DNA of 64,000 nt from Pseudobacteriovorax sp. (GTDB lineage Bacteria > Bdellovibrionota_B > Oligoflexia > Oligoflexales > Oligoflexaceae), in assembly GCA_013215145.1 (NCBI GenBank), contig JABSRP010000026.1:62001-126000 (forward strand), given 5' to 3'. Below, one piece after another: positions 45,188-54,410 of the stretch. The notes under the pieces were generated by a model. That model was given only the letters and a program-made list of their open reading frames with translations. It made no database searches and had not been told where the DNA came from. Position 1 is the stretch's first letter, and every line of letters begins with the position of its first letter. Made by a program: the position numbers and the translations under genes.

Positions 45188-46249
45188 ATGACACGTTTTT
45201 TAGCGAACAGCGAATGGTTCGGAGATTTAGGCACTGCTAGCTTGAGGCTATTGCCTGCAGAGATAGCCCACGATATTGGACTGAAACTTCTTGCTAGCAA
45301 ACATCGTCGCCATTTCGTTCCCTCGGTGGATCTGAGTTCGTTTTCTCAAATGTCTATGAATGTACCTGGCATTGGTGAATTGCATCATCCCATAGGCTTA
45401 GCAGCAGGCTTTGATAAAAACGCCATGGCCCCTTCTGGTTTTCGATCGCTTGGTTTGTCCTTTTTAGAAGTTGGTACCGTGACCCCTAGGCCACAACCAG
45501 GCAATCCAAAGCCTCGCATGTTTCGTTATCCCGAACAAAAAGCCATCATCAACCGAATGGGCTTTAACTCAGATGGTTCAGATAAAGTGGAACGTCAACT
45601 AAAAAACCTGCATTGGATGCATAGTGATGCTCCTTTGGGTGTCAATGTCGGCAAGAATAAAGATACAACAGAGTCCAATGCTATTGACGATTTTAATCGC
45701 GGCATCGAGGTATTTCACGAGCTAGCCAAATATATCGTTATTAACATTTCCTCGCCTAACACAAGCGGACTCCGCAATCTTGCCAACCGAGAATTCATCG
45801 AAGCCCTTGCAAGACATAACAAATCCTTGCTACACAAAATTTGGTTTAAATTAGACCCAGACATGGAAAAGCAGCACTTCCAGGACTTAATTGAGTCTAT
45901 TGGTGATGCTGGCTTTCAGGGTCTCATTCTGAGCAATACCCACAAGGTCTCGTGGCCAGAGGCTGGGGGACAGAGTGGTCACCCCATTCAAGGGCTCTCA
46001 AATCGCGCCTTGGAATTGGCTTGGGAGGTTCATCGTGGAGAGCTTCCTACCATTGCATCAGGTGGGATCCTATCGGGAATCGATATTCTTGAAAAAGTCA
46101 GGCGAGGAGCTGATGCCGTTCAAATCTATTCGGCCCTCGTGTACCGCGGACCTTTCGCGGTCCTCAAACTCTTAAGAGAACTCGAGGCAGAAATGTCCCT
46201 TCAAAAAATCGCTTTTTTAAGTGATGCTAAAGGCAGTTATTATTTATAA
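45188..46249 (+). CDS. pyrD: Dihydroorotate dehydrogenase (quinone), class 2
   Basis: The 353-residue TIM-barrel flavoprotein has the class-2 features. An N-terminal helix region (ASLRLLPAEIAHDIGLKLL) docks the enzyme on the inner membrane. The flavin-binding parts are LAAGFDKN and INRMGFNSDG. NISSPNTSGLR carries the catalytic Ser189 by comparison with the family motif, and ASGGILSGIDILEKVR follows. It oxidises dihydroorotate to orotate and passes electrons to quinone in pyrimidine synthesis. The HD phosphohydrolase gene follows after 11 bases. Confidence 0.95.
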   Translation: MTRFLANSEWFGDLGTASLRLLPAEIAHDIGLKLLASKHRRHFVPSVDLSSFSQMSMNVPGIGELHHPIGLAAGFDKNAMAPSGFRSLGLSFLEVGTVTPRPQPGNPKPRMFRYPEQKAIINRMGFNSDGSDKVERQLKNLHWMHSDAPLGVNVGKNKDTTESNAIDDFNRGIEVFHELAKYIVINISSPNTSGLRNLANREFIEALARHNKSLLHKIWFKLDPDMEKQHFQDLIESIGDAGFQGLILSNTHKVSWPEAGGQSGHPIQGLSNRALELAWEVHRGELPTIASGGILSGIDILEKVRRGADAVQIYSALVYRGPFAVLKLLRELEAEMSLQKIAFLSDAKGSYYL

Positions 46250-46260
46250 GCTGAGGTCTC

Positions 46261-47787
46261 ATGTCTCTTGAAATCGTCCGCAGAATTCGAGGAAATGTTC
46301 ACGGAAGCCTCGACATAACCGATATTGAAGACCGTGTCATAGGTCATCCGTTTTTTCAGAGACTTCGTAGAATCAAGCAACTTGCCTTCCTCTCATACGT
46401 CTTTCCAGGGGCGACCCATACCCGTTTTGAACACTCACTTGGCGTCATGCATTTGGCAGGGGTTGCTTGGAAAAAGTTGGAGATCAATCAAACAAGGTTG
46501 CAGACATCCCTTGCCCGCTATGAAAACTTCGCTAGTATCGAAGCAAGTAAACCATCTGCTGACTTTGTCCTACAGGGAACCCTAGCGCCGACCTTTGACT
46601 ACGTTAAAGACATCTTTCAATCCGACTATATTCTGCAAGCACTTAGGCTCGCCGCACTCTTACATGATGTCGGTCATCCTCCGTTTTCTCACAGCGGAGA
46701 AAGGTTTTTGCCAACCTGGGGTAAAATTATCGCAGAAAACCCAAACCTTCCTGATTACCTAAAGGATTATCTAAAAAAGCAGGATAAAAGGCAAAAAGAG
46801 CGACCAAACCATAAGGTGCGACATGAAGTATTTTCGATACTCATGATCGACAAAATGCTGCGCGAAATTAAAGATAAATCAAAGCAACTACCGGTAGACA
46901 TCATTCCACAAGATATCGTCGCCATCATCAGCCATGAGATTCCTCCCGCTCCCGGATCTGAATTTGAAACCATTCACGCTTTGAATCTTTGTCGTGAATT
47001 GGTATCGGGAGAGTTGGATATCGACCGGATGGACTATCTTCTAAGAGATTCACGAGAGTGTGGTGTCGTCTATGGAGTCTTTGATGCTGAGCGCATCCTA
47101 GACTCACTCTGTCTTTACCACGACCCAGAAGATCAAGGTTTACATGTTGCTATTACGCTATCTGGCCTTGCAGCATTCGAAGATTATCTGAGGGCAAGGC
47201 ATTCCATGTATCTTCAGCTATATTTTCACAAAACCTCTGTAGCCGCAGAGGCAATGATGCAACATATCGGTCGACACCTTCCCGATTGGCATTTACCACC
47301 CAAGATAGAAACCTATGCTATGTGCGATGAATATTCCATCGGTCCGCAGCTTAAGGAAGCCTGCAAACCCATCCAATCGAACCCCATACGGACCCACATT
47401 GAGTCGTGCATCGACGATTTGATTTTTCACAGGCGGTTATGGAAAAGGGTGTTCGAGATAGCAGGTCCAAAAGCAGCCATTGAGCATCATGCCATAGGCG
47501 ATGCCAGCAAAGTTTTACTTAAGTCTGGGATTCCCTTCGAGGCTATATCAACATCAAATGCTCTCACTCGTTTTCAACCTAGAAAGCATTTCGAAAAGAG
47601 TCGGAACTACCTTAGGCTTATCAAAAAGGACAGCCGTCAGTTTCCAAGGGTTTACGCCATTGAAGACTTTAGCTCTGTCATCCACCGAAAAATCGACATG
47701 AGAATTCAAAGAATTTACGTGCCACCTGAACTTAACTTATCTGGTGAAAATGCCGTCGAACAAGCTAAATCACTGCTGCGCAACTGA
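46261..47787 (+). CDS. HD-superfamily phosphohydrolase (dNTPase/SAMHD1-like, COG1078)
   Basis: Histidines and aspartates of the HD fold are present in order: THTRFEHSLGVMHLAG, then LLHDVGHPPFSH, then the distal Asp in LDIDRMDYLLRDS. This pattern belongs to the COG1078 group related to dGTP triphosphohydrolases. The substrate is likely a (deoxy)nucleoside triphosphate, but sequence alone cannot say which. The ATG has GAGG at 5 bases and lies 11 bases after pyrD, so both nucleotide-related genes are probably co-transcribed. The stop lies 1 base from the end of the convergent FmdB gene. Confidence 0.88.
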   Translation: MSLEIVRRIRGNVHGSLDITDIEDRVIGHPFFQRLRRIKQLAFLSYVFPGATHTRFEHSLGVMHLAGVAWKKLEINQTRLQTSLARYENFASIEASKPSADFVLQGTLAPTFDYVKDIFQSDYILQALRLAALLHDVGHPPFSHSGERFLPTWGKIIAENPNLPDYLKDYLKKQDKRQKERPNHKVRHEVFSILMIDKMLREIKDKSKQLPVDIIPQDIVAIISHEIPPAPGSEFETIHALNLCRELVSGELDIDRMDYLLRDSRECGVVYGVFDAERILDSLCLYHDPEDQGLHVAITLSGLAAFEDYLRARHSMYLQLYFHKTSVAAEAMMQHIGRHLPDWHLPPKIETYAMCDEYSIGPQLKEACKPIQSNPIRTHIESCIDDLIFHRRLWKRVFEIAGPKAAIEHHAIGDASKVLLKSGIPFEAISTSNALTRFQPRKHFEKSRNYLRLIKKDSRQFPRVYAIEDFSSVIHRKIDMRIQRIYVPPELNLSGENAVEQAKSLLRN

Positions 47788-47788
47788 T

Positions 47789-48106
47789 TTAGTCGGATTT
47801 TTTACTCGGCTTACTAGTTTCGCTTGAAGACGAAGACTCTGGCTTCGCTGACTTCGAGGTTGACTCTGATTTTTTATCGCCCGCTTTCTCCGAGGATTTG
47901 CTTTCAGGTTTCTGATTAGACTTTCCATCGTAACCCTGATCGTACCAACCCCCGCCTTTCAATTGGAACCCAGTCATACTCATAATTTTCGATAGTTTTC
48001 CTTCAGACCCACAGTTTGGACAAACCTTGGGAGTAGGGTCCGACATCTTCATCAAAAACTCACTAACAACTTCACAATCGCCACAACGATACTCGTACAT
48101 AGGCAT
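47789..48106 (-). CDS. FmdB-family zinc-ribbon protein
   Basis: The 105-residue protein begins MPMYEYRCGDCE and has the second pair VCPNCGS, making the small zinc ribbon of FmdB-type putative regulators. The last 50 residues are a Ser/Lys-rich tail of low complexity. The family is widespread and has no firmly known role. It is often annotated as a regulator of formamidase/amidase genes, but no such gene is here. Confidence 0.85.
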   Translation of the reverse strand: MPMYEYRCGDCEVVSEFLMKMSDPTPKVCPNCGSEGKLSKIMSMTGFQLKGGGWYDQGYDGKSNQKPESKSSEKAGDKKSESTSKSAKPESSSSSETSKPSKKSD

Positions 48107-48201
48107 GGAAAGACTCTCCTTGGTGCCATGGTTATCCAGAACACAAGAAATTTGTTCGTTTTTTATTTAATGTCAAGGGGTGCTTTTAGATTTTTCTAAG
48201 C

Positions 48202-48222
48202 GCACCTCAGAGAATGAGGTGC
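48202..48222 (-). terminator. Hairpin downstream of the IHF/HU gene
   Basis: GCACCTCA and TGAGGTGC form a perfect 8-base stem with a 5-base loop about 30 bases after the IHF/HU stop. No U tract adjoins it, so termination is uncertain. Confidence 0.45.
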
Positions 48223-48253
48223 CAAAAGGTTTAGATAGGAGGCTAGCCTGCAG

Positions 48254-48571
48254 TTAATTCCCTGGCTCGCCACCCTGAGCGTCACGACTTAAAAACGCCG
48301 AATCGACACGCTGTTTTAATTCCTGCCCCGTTTTCCAAAATGGCAGTCTCTTAGGGGGAACCGTAATCTGCTCGCCCGTTTTTGGGTTTCGTCCCGTATA
48401 AGATTTATACTCGCGTACGGTAAACGCACCGAATCCACGAATTTCAACTCGGTTTCCTTGGGCTAGGGTATCTGTCACCCCGTTGAAGAACAGGTCTACG
48501 ACCTCTTCAGCCTTCGCCAGTGTAATGTCAGCCCTCTCTGCCAAGCTTTCTATTAATTCCGATTTTACCAT
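48254..48571 (-). CDS. IHF/HU-family DNA-binding protein
   Basis: This 105-residue protein begins MVKSELIESLAERADITLAK and has the arm and loop signature GFGAFTVREYKSYTGRNPKTGE. Its closest pattern is the IHF beta subunit, but HU cannot be excluded. The C-terminal 12 residues extend beyond the usual end. It bends DNA as a dimer and shapes nucleoid and promoter structure. A good promoter lies upstream, AAAGGA precedes the ATG, and aroA is divergent. Confidence 0.9.
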   Translation of the reverse strand: MVKSELIESLAERADITLAKAEEVVDLFFNGVTDTLAQGNRVEIRGFGAFTVREYKSYTGRNPKTGEQITVPPKRLPFWKTGQELKQRVDSAFLSRDAQGGEPGN

Positions 48572-48608
48572 TTGCTATTCCTTTTATTAGTCCCTAGCCT
48601 CAACCTTT

Positions 48609-48638
48609 ATTCTACCAAGACCTTTATGATATTGGCAA
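48609..48638 (-). promoter_or_regulatory. Sigma-70 type promoter of the IHF/HU gene
   Basis: On the minus strand TTGCCA (48633-48638) and TAGAAT (48609-48614) are 18 bases apart and match the consensus at five of six bases each. The leader would be about 30 bases. Confidence 0.6.
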
Positions 48639-48719
48639 CTTATTACCAAAATAATACTGAAGTGAGATAACAAAACAGCCATTTTGTAAGCTCAGTAGGT
48701 CTCTATCCCGCAAGACCCC

Positions 48720-48747
48720 TTGACTCTGGCGTCGACGGTGGCATGAT
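48720..48747 (+). promoter_or_regulatory. Candidate promoter of aroA-cmk
   Basis: TTGACT (48720-48725) is five of six to consensus, and CATGAT (48742-48747) is four of six at 16-base spacing. The predicted transcript starts about 35 bases before the aroA ATG. Confidence 0.45.
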
Positions 48748-48788
48748 CCACATGACAATGCATTCACGACCAAAACACTGGAAGACTT

Positions 48789-50102
48789 ATGTACCAAACT
48801 CAAACCATTAAAATCAATGATGAAAATTTAATGGTTCACTGCGCCACGGACAAATCGCTGACGCATCGGGCTGTCATGTTTGCAAGCCTTGCGATAGGGA
48901 CAAGTACCATTCGCAATCCGTTGCTTGGAGCCGATTGCTTATCGACCATCGATTGCTTTCGAGCACTAGGGGTTTCGATTCATATCGGAGAGAAACGTTT
49001 AGAGGTCTCATCTTCCGGCCCAAACTCGTTTAAAACGCCAGAGGAAAGATTGGATTGTGGAAACTCAGGCACTACGGCGAGGTTGCTAGCTGGCCTTTTC
49101 GCCGGAATTCCAGGTTTGGAGGTCACTCTTGTTGGAGATGCAAGTTTAAGCCAGCGTCCCATGGGGCGGGTTGTGAACCCTCTCGCCGAAGCTGGTGGAA
49201 ACTACACCTATGCTGAAAAGGAAGGTTATCTCCCTTTGACTATCAAGGGGGAAGAGCTTAAGGCTCAAAATTTTACTGTCAATAAAGCCTCAGCACAAAT
49301 CAAGTCAGCCATCTTACTCGCCTTTGTTGGATCAACGGCTAAGATAAAGATTACGCTGCCAATGGGCTCTCGAGATCACACAGAAAAGCTACTTAGGCGA
49401 TTTGGCGCTAACTGTCACACTCAAGTTTCCGAAGATTTGGAGATCGTGACCTTTCAGGGTCCATGTCCAGCAGTTGCCGGTGACTATAGCATTCCAGTCG
49501 ACCCTTCTTCGGTGGCCTTTTTTGCGGTGCTCGCCCTGTTGCGACCCTCAGGCCGAACCACCATCCCCAGTATGCTCGATAATCCGACACGGACGGGGTT
49601 CTTAAAAGTACTCAATCGAATGAATGCTGGAATTGTCGCAACCCCCTCTGCGGATAAGGACGCTATGATTGAACCAACCCTGGATCTTAGCATTGAGGGC
49701 GGGACAAGGCTGGCCGGTACGGTCATCACAGAAGACGAAATCCCATCGCTTATCGATGAAATTCCTATTTTAGCCATCGCAGCCGCCTTTGCTGAAGGCC
49801 CTTCGCGGTTTTGCGGCTTGGGAGAATTAAGAGTTAAAGAGAGTGATCGGTTGGCCAAAACCAAGGAGTTGCTAGACCTAGCAGGTATATCAAGTCAAGT
49901 TGAGGGAGACGACCTTATTATCGAGGGGGGGACTCAGTCGGTACATAGTTTTCGATATGACCCAGCTCACGATCACCGACTTGCTATGTGCGGCATCATT
50001 CTGGGTAGTTTTTCAAAAGAGCCATCAGAAATTCTTCATCCTGAATGTATCGAAGTAAGTTTCCCAAACTTTTTTAAGGAGCTAGAAAAATTTGGACTTT
50101 GA
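48789..50102 (+). CDS. aroA: 3-phosphoshikimate 1-carboxyvinyltransferase (EPSP synthase)
   Basis: The 437-residue enzyme shows the EPSP synthase signatures DKSLTHRAVMFASLA, LDCGNSGTTARLLAG and RVKESDRLAKTKELL, with a late DHRLAMCG. It joins phosphoenolpyruvate to shikimate 3-phosphate in aromatic amino-acid synthesis. The N-terminal DKSLTHR has Thr where most enzymes have Ser. The cmk frame overlaps the last codons (50092-50102), matching the aroA-cmk order seen in many bacteria. Confidence 0.95.
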   Translation: MYQTQTIKINDENLMVHCATDKSLTHRAVMFASLAIGTSTIRNPLLGADCLSTIDCFRALGVSIHIGEKRLEVSSSGPNSFKTPEERLDCGNSGTTARLLAGLFAGIPGLEVTLVGDASLSQRPMGRVVNPLAEAGGNYTYAEKEGYLPLTIKGEELKAQNFTVNKASAQIKSAILLAFVGSTAKIKITLPMGSRDHTEKLLRRFGANCHTQVSEDLEIVTFQGPCPAVAGDYSIPVDPSSVAFFAVLALLRPSGRTTIPSMLDNPTRTGFLKVLNRMNAGIVATPSADKDAMIEPTLDLSIEGGTRLAGTVITEDEIPSLIDEIPILAIAAAFAEGPSRFCGLGELRVKESDRLAKTKELLDLAGISSQVEGDDLIIEGGTQSVHSFRYDPAHDHRLAMCGIILGSFSKEPSEILHPECIEVSFPNFFKELEKFGL

Positions 50103-50847
50103 AAACAATTCATCTAAGACGGATCATGTTATGACCCAAGGTAAATCAACCACTAAAAGTCGTTGTAAAATTGTCGCTGTCGATGGACCTGCAGCCTCTG
50201 GTAAAAGTAGCGTTTGCTCTGCGGTATGCAGCAAACTAGGCTGGAATTATGTGAACACTGGATTCTTATACAGAGCCGTAGCCTACATCACTAGACAAGA
50301 AGGCATTGATTTAGCAGACGATTCAGCACTCAAGGTCCTCCTAAGTAAATTCTCGGACAGCTTAAGGTGGGAGCCAGACACGGGCAAGGTCTTCGTTGGA
50401 GACCTCGATATCACAGATCACCTATATACAGACATTGCTGGTCAGGACGCTAGCAGGGTGGCGAAAAACAGCATTGTTCGAGAGCTCCTTTTGCCGCTCC
50501 AGCGTAGGCTTGGAACGCAGTCAAAGTATGGCGCCATCGTCGATGGTCGCGACATAGGAACTGTCGTCTTCCCTGATGCCGACCTTAAAGTCTTTATGAC
50601 CGCATCATTAGACGTTCGTGCCCAAAGGCGATTCCATCAACTGGAGTCAAATGGTCAAACAGGCAGTCAGGAAGATTTTGACGCCATCAAAGCCAGTATT
50701 GCCAAACGCGATATTCAGGACTCGGCTAGGGGCGAGGCTCCGCTGAAGCAGGCGGATGACGCCCTTACCTTTGATACCAGTGATATGAATAGTGAAGAGG
50801 CTATTGCTGCTTTGGTAGAATTAATTTCGACGAAACTAAAGCTTTGA
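50092..50847 (+). CDS. cmk: Cytidylate kinase
   Basis: The 251-residue protein has the P-loop IVAVDGPAASGKSSV, a nucleotide-binding VNTGFLYRAVAYI and the DGRDIGTVVFPDAD motif. It phosphorylates CMP and dCMP. The TTG at 50092 has AAGGAG 10 bases upstream and overlaps aroA by 11 bases; an ATG at 50131 is an alternative that would give a more usual N terminus. rpsA, which often follows cmk, is absent. The last 12 bases overlap the convergent gene. Confidence 0.93.
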   Translation: MDFENNSSKTDHVMTQGKSTTKSRCKIVAVDGPAASGKSSVCSAVCSKLGWNYVNTGFLYRAVAYITRQEGIDLADDSALKVLLSKFSDSLRWEPDTGKVFVGDLDITDHLYTDIAGQDASRVAKNSIVRELLLPLQRRLGTQSKYGAIVDGRDIGTVVFPDADLKVFMTASLDVRAQRRFHQLESNGQTGSQEDFDAIKASIAKRDIQDSARGEAPLKQADDALTFDTSDMNSEEAIAALVELISTKLKL

Positions 50848-51690
50848 AATCAATTGGCTTCGTTCTCGGCGCTTCACAAATCGGTGCCGCAGAAGCCGCC
50901 TTGGTTTCCGGTTTTTTGTCGTATCCGAAGCAACAGAATCTTTTAGATTTTCCAACGCTGCCTCAACGCGCTCCATGGCTATGAGGCTGTTGTCTTCTCG
51001 CTGTTTCAAAGATTCCAAACAATGAAACAGTTCCTGAAGCTCACTACGGTGGGATAGCTTTTCTGTTTCTATTTCGTTCCTCAAAATTTGCACCGAGGCC
51101 TTGAGATCTCTGACTTCCTCGTTCAGACTCTTATTGAGGCTTCTGGTCACTGCAATTTCATCGCGCAGCCCAGCAATCATAGGCAGTTCAGCAAGCAGGA
51201 CCTCCTTTATCTGCGCTTGTCGTAGCATCAGCGTTTCCACTTTAAGACCGTGTTCGTGGTGACGCTTGTCGACGACCTCAAGTACCTGACGCCGCATTAA
51301 TTCAAGAACACTCCTAAAGGCAGGTAGAATATTGTCTTTATGCTCAGCAAGAATTTCGGCGAACGACTTCGACCAAGCTTCAATTGCCTCGTCTAGGGAG
51401 TCTCTTATAGTTTCTGACGAACTTTTGTGAGTCGCCGTCGCTCTAGTCCAGCGATGGTACCGGTCCAAATCCTCTCGTCGGTAAACAGGACGGATATATC
51501 GATCCTTTCGAATCCGACCCACGCGCAACTCCCGCCCAGAAATCTGAGTCAAACGCGATCGTTTAATGCCCAAAAAAGCCATGGCTTCGTCAGCATCGAC
51601 GGTAAACTGATCTACCCATTCTTCATCGCCCCGTAAATGAACAACCATGGGTAATTCGGATCGGTCGAGATCTTTTTGAGTCTGTGTCAT
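50836..51690 (-). CDS. MerR/excisionase-like HTH and coiled-coil protein of unknown function
   Basis: Residues about 28-80 look like an excisionase/MerR-type winged helix-turn-helix (TVDADEAMAFLGIKRSRLTQISG, then VYRREDLDRY). Residues 90-250 are long heptad-like helices. The final 30 are strongly basic (RKPRRLLRHRFVKRRERSQ). This suggests a DNA-binding protein that dimerises through a coiled coil, perhaps for chromosome organisation rather than gene control. Its ATG lies 1 base after the upstream gene's stop; the 3' end overlaps cmk by 12 bases. Confidence 0.62.
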   Translation of the reverse strand: MTQTQKDLDRSELPMVVHLRGDEEWVDQFTVDADEAMAFLGIKRSRLTQISGRELRVGRIRKDRYIRPVYRREDLDRYHRWTRATATHKSSSETIRDSLDEAIEAWSKSFAEILAEHKDNILPAFRSVLELMRRQVLEVVDKRHHEHGLKVETLMLRQAQIKEVLLAELPMIAGLRDEIAVTRSLNKSLNEEVRDLKASVQILRNEIETEKLSHRSELQELFHCLESLKQREDNSLIAMERVEAALENLKDSVASDTTKNRKPRRLLRHRFVKRRERSQLISKL

Positions 51691-51691
51691 C

Positions 51692-53005
51692 CTACAACCT
51701 TTTTAGACTACTGCGCCAACGCGATAACCCTCGAAACGAATCTATGACGTCAGGATCATTTTTGTTTTCAAAAAACAACTGAAACGACATAAGATGATCA
51801 CCTTTAGAGAATTTTTTCAAATCAAAATAAAGGGCAAGGTTCACTGGGCTTTTCCCTAGAGGAGAAATATCGTCATTATTACGACTTGACATATCCGAGC
51901 TTTTTAACTTGTCAGTATAGTATACCGGCACGTTCTCATCCTTGAGCATCTGCTTTGACGGTCTCATCTCAAGATAGATCATATGATCTTCGGCGATGAG
52001 ACTGGCCCAATACATGCTTTGAAGTTTTGTCTGGTCGATAAGCTTCATCAATGCGTTTTTCTCTGAGCCATGCTTTTCCATATTTGTTTTGAATTGGTAG
52101 GTTTCTGGGCTTTCTTTCAGTGCGAAACCATAATAAAAACCAGATCCGTCATTCAATCTCCTGATCCCATCGATAGGGTTATAAATCACAGCCGGTAGGA
52201 TGACAGAATTAGAGAAAAAACTCACTTCGGTGTACATACCAACTTCAAATTTTAGACTCAGAAACGAATAGACAAAGTTTACGCGGACGATGGTTCTGAC
52301 CGGCCCTACCTTAAATGCCTCCAGTTGCGAGTTAACAGAACGATGGTTTGCGGAAACGGTCAAAAAATATTTCAGATCGGCATTCATAAAAAAGGTTGAT
52401 GAGTCGACAATCGTTTTGGGTTCCGAGCCTTCTCTTGGACGCACCATATCGATCTTTTTGACCACTAGATAATTTTTTTTATCGAAATGATATTCAAATC
52501 TAGCAGTTTTAATCACATCTGCATTCAGGTCAAAAATAACGTATTTTTGAGACATGGGCTCGGGAGGAGCTCGAAAAAACAGGCCGATATAAACCGCGCC
52601 TACTTTTTCTTTGTCTTTGCCGTATTGCAGACGCAACTCGTAAACCAGGTTGGGTTTTCTATCATCTGGCCATTTGGTTGGATTTCCGACGGGCCCAACG
52701 TCGTCTCCCATAAAACTCAATTCATCATTTAAGTCAAAAATACCATTACTAGTCTTTTTGTTAACATTCTTACCTTGGTCTAAGATGTAGTCACCAAATT
52801 CATTGACTTCGTCAATCTGAAATGGAATTTGTACCGCTTCCCCGGTTGCATTGACGCGATAGACACGATAGAACTTGAGAGGGTAACGAGAAACTTGCTT
52901 GATGGAATCAGCCTGAACAATCACGGGTGCTCGGTGGATTCCTGCCATGATGCTGTCGGTAGTCGAAGCAAGGCAAAGCAAAAACCAAAAGACTCTTTTC
53001 AGCAC
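51692..53005 (-). CDS. Exported protein of unknown function
   Basis: The 437-residue product has an N-terminal signal (VFWFLLCLASTTDSIMAG) and a beta-rich body beginning HRAPVIVQADS and containing PFQIDEVNEFGDYIL. No catalytic motif or lipobox is clear, so it is probably periplasmic or outer-membrane associated. The start is GTG at 53005 with GGAGG 10 bases upstream. The next gene starts 1 base after its stop, so both are translated from one message. The family is not recognised. Confidence 0.7.
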   Translation of the reverse strand: MLKRVFWFLLCLASTTDSIMAGIHRAPVIVQADSIKQVSRYPLKFYRVYRVNATGEAVQIPFQIDEVNEFGDYILDQGKNVNKKTSNGIFDLNDELSFMGDDVGPVGNPTKWPDDRKPNLVYELRLQYGKDKEKVGAVYIGLFFRAPPEPMSQKYVIFDLNADVIKTARFEYHFDKKNYLVVKKIDMVRPREGSEPKTIVDSSTFFMNADLKYFLTVSANHRSVNSQLEAFKVGPVRTIVRVNFVYSFLSLKFEVGMYTEVSFFSNSVILPAVIYNPIDGIRRLNDGSGFYYGFALKESPETYQFKTNMEKHGSEKNALMKLIDQTKLQSMYWASLIAEDHMIYLEMRPSKQMLKDENVPVYYTDKLKSSDMSSRNNDDISPLGKSPVNLALYFDLKKFSKGDHLMSFQLFFENKNDPDVIDSFRGLSRWRSSLKRL

Positions 53006-53130
53006 GGGCCATCATCCTCCATAGGTGTATGCCGTTTATACTACCATAGTTAAGCGGGTGATTTCCGTGCGAAATGCAAAAGGAATGCTGCCCCAGCTAA
53101 AAACCCAGGCTTGGAAAGGAACCTCATCAT

Positions 53131-53589
53131 ATGTTTAGACATCTGACTTCAATTGTCATCCTCCTATCAACTCAGGCATCCGCTTTAGCCTCCATTTCGA
53201 CAGATCAAAACCAATCCAGAATCGGAGTCAGTTGGGAGCTTCACCGGATAGACTTTGCAAACGCTAGCACTGTCATGGAATCAGAAACAGTATCTGAAAC
53301 CTGGAGCCTCGAAAATCGGGGTGATTTCGGCTGGCTGTTGACGTCGCCAAGAGGGGAAAATGAGGTCCACTCCCTCTCAAGTTCTTCCGATTTTCACACC
53401 CTACCATCGAAAATCATCATGACTCCAAACGCCCTCATTGACTTAATTGGGTTACCTGAAGATGTGCAGCCTAACAACGCAACGCCTCTCATCTTAGACA
53501 CCGAGAATTCTCGAGCTAGTCACATCAAGTTCATTAGAAAAAACTCAGGAGGTAAGCTTAATCTAAAGATCTACTTCGAGCGCCTTTAG
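53131..53589 (+). CDS. Small exported protein of unknown function
   Basis: The 152-residue product has a signal peptide (VILLSTQASALAS) and a beta-rich remainder without cysteines or known motifs. An AGGA-type ribosome site lies 9 bases before the ATG. Its last 4 bases overlap the convergent hemD gene, and it is divergent from the other exported protein. It may be secreted to the periplasm. Confidence that it is a gene is moderate. Confidence 0.6.
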   Translation: MFRHLTSIVILLSTQASALASISTDQNQSRIGVSWELHRIDFANASTVMESETVSETWSLENRGDFGWLLTSPRGENEVHSLSSSSDFHTLPSKIIMTPNALIDLIGLPEDVQPNNATPLILDTENSRASHIKFIRKNSGGKLNLKIYFERL

Positions 53590-54278
53590 GCCAGTAAAGC
53601 CGCTTTCTCACAGGCAATAGCCAAATCCTTTAACGTCGGATTTCGAGCCACAATCGGCGGAGATAGGTATTCTATGCAGGACTTTGCACTTGTGTTACCG
53701 ATGACAATGAATTGGTGGTTGACGTCTATTTGGTACAGTTGAAACAAGTGATGCAGGCTAGTGACTGCACTTGGACTCGCTAGCGCAACCACAGCAGGAT
53801 GTGAAAGCAGGTGCCTCTCGGGGTCTGAAAGCTCTTCTTTTGGTAGGGTTTCATAGGCAACGACGTGACTGGCAGTGATGCCGAGTGCGTTCAACGTTTC
53901 GACAACGGGAAAAGCAGGCTTCATAGCACCGAAAAAGACAAAAGGGGCTCCCATAGTTTTCCAATGACGACCTCGTTTTTCGATTAAGTCACTCACCCCT
54001 AACGCTTCCGTGAACTCTACTTGTTGATCACCAAGAATTTCGGCCACTGTTGGACTGAACGTGACCACGTGTGCTGGCGCATGATGGGACCAGGAATTGG
54101 CAAACCGACGCGCTGCGTAACTACTCGTTATCAAATACCAATCTTGGCACTTAAGGCATTGACCGTCGATGTTACGATCGAGAAGCCTAATGAGGGGGAC
54201 GTGCTTGGGACGGGTGTTTTTAAATAACCGAATATCCTCATCCCATTTATCTAGACTTCTAGTCCAAATGATATTCAT
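53586..54278 (-). CDS. hemD: Uroporphyrinogen-III synthase
   Basis: At 230 residues the size fits HemD. The weakly conserved family pattern is visible: DWYLITSSYAARRF, VVAYETLP in the linker, VALASPSAVTSL, and a late VIGNTSAKSCIE. The enzyme closes hydroxymethylbilane to uroporphyrinogen III with inversion of ring D in haem synthesis. Sequence identity within this family is low, so the assignment rests on these four blocks. hemL is about 24 kb away, so the haem genes here are dispersed. Confidence 0.85.
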   Translation of the reverse strand: MNIIWTRSLDKWDEDIRLFKNTRPKHVPLIRLLDRNIDGQCLKCQDWYLITSSYAARRFANSWSHHAPAHVVTFSPTVAEILGDQQVEFTEALGVSDLIEKRGRHWKTMGAPFVFFGAMKPAFPVVETLNALGITASHVVAYETLPKEELSDPERHLLSHPAVVALASPSAVTSLHHLFQLYQIDVNHQFIVIGNTSAKSCIEYLSPPIVARNPTLKDLAIACEKAALLA

Positions 54279-54410
54279 ATAGGTGGGTCCTTTGGAAACG
54301 GGATCGAGTATCTCGACATAGTATTTTAAGTTTGAAACTTTTCCGATTCAGGTTCGGAATCTCTTTGATATCATAGCCGAGAATGGTCTGTGGTGGAAGG
54401 AACGAGGTCT

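Noticed and set aside
49484..49864. Antisense frame (126 residues) inside aroA
   Set aside because: aroA has complete family motifs across this stretch; the antisense frame is a codon-bias shadow.
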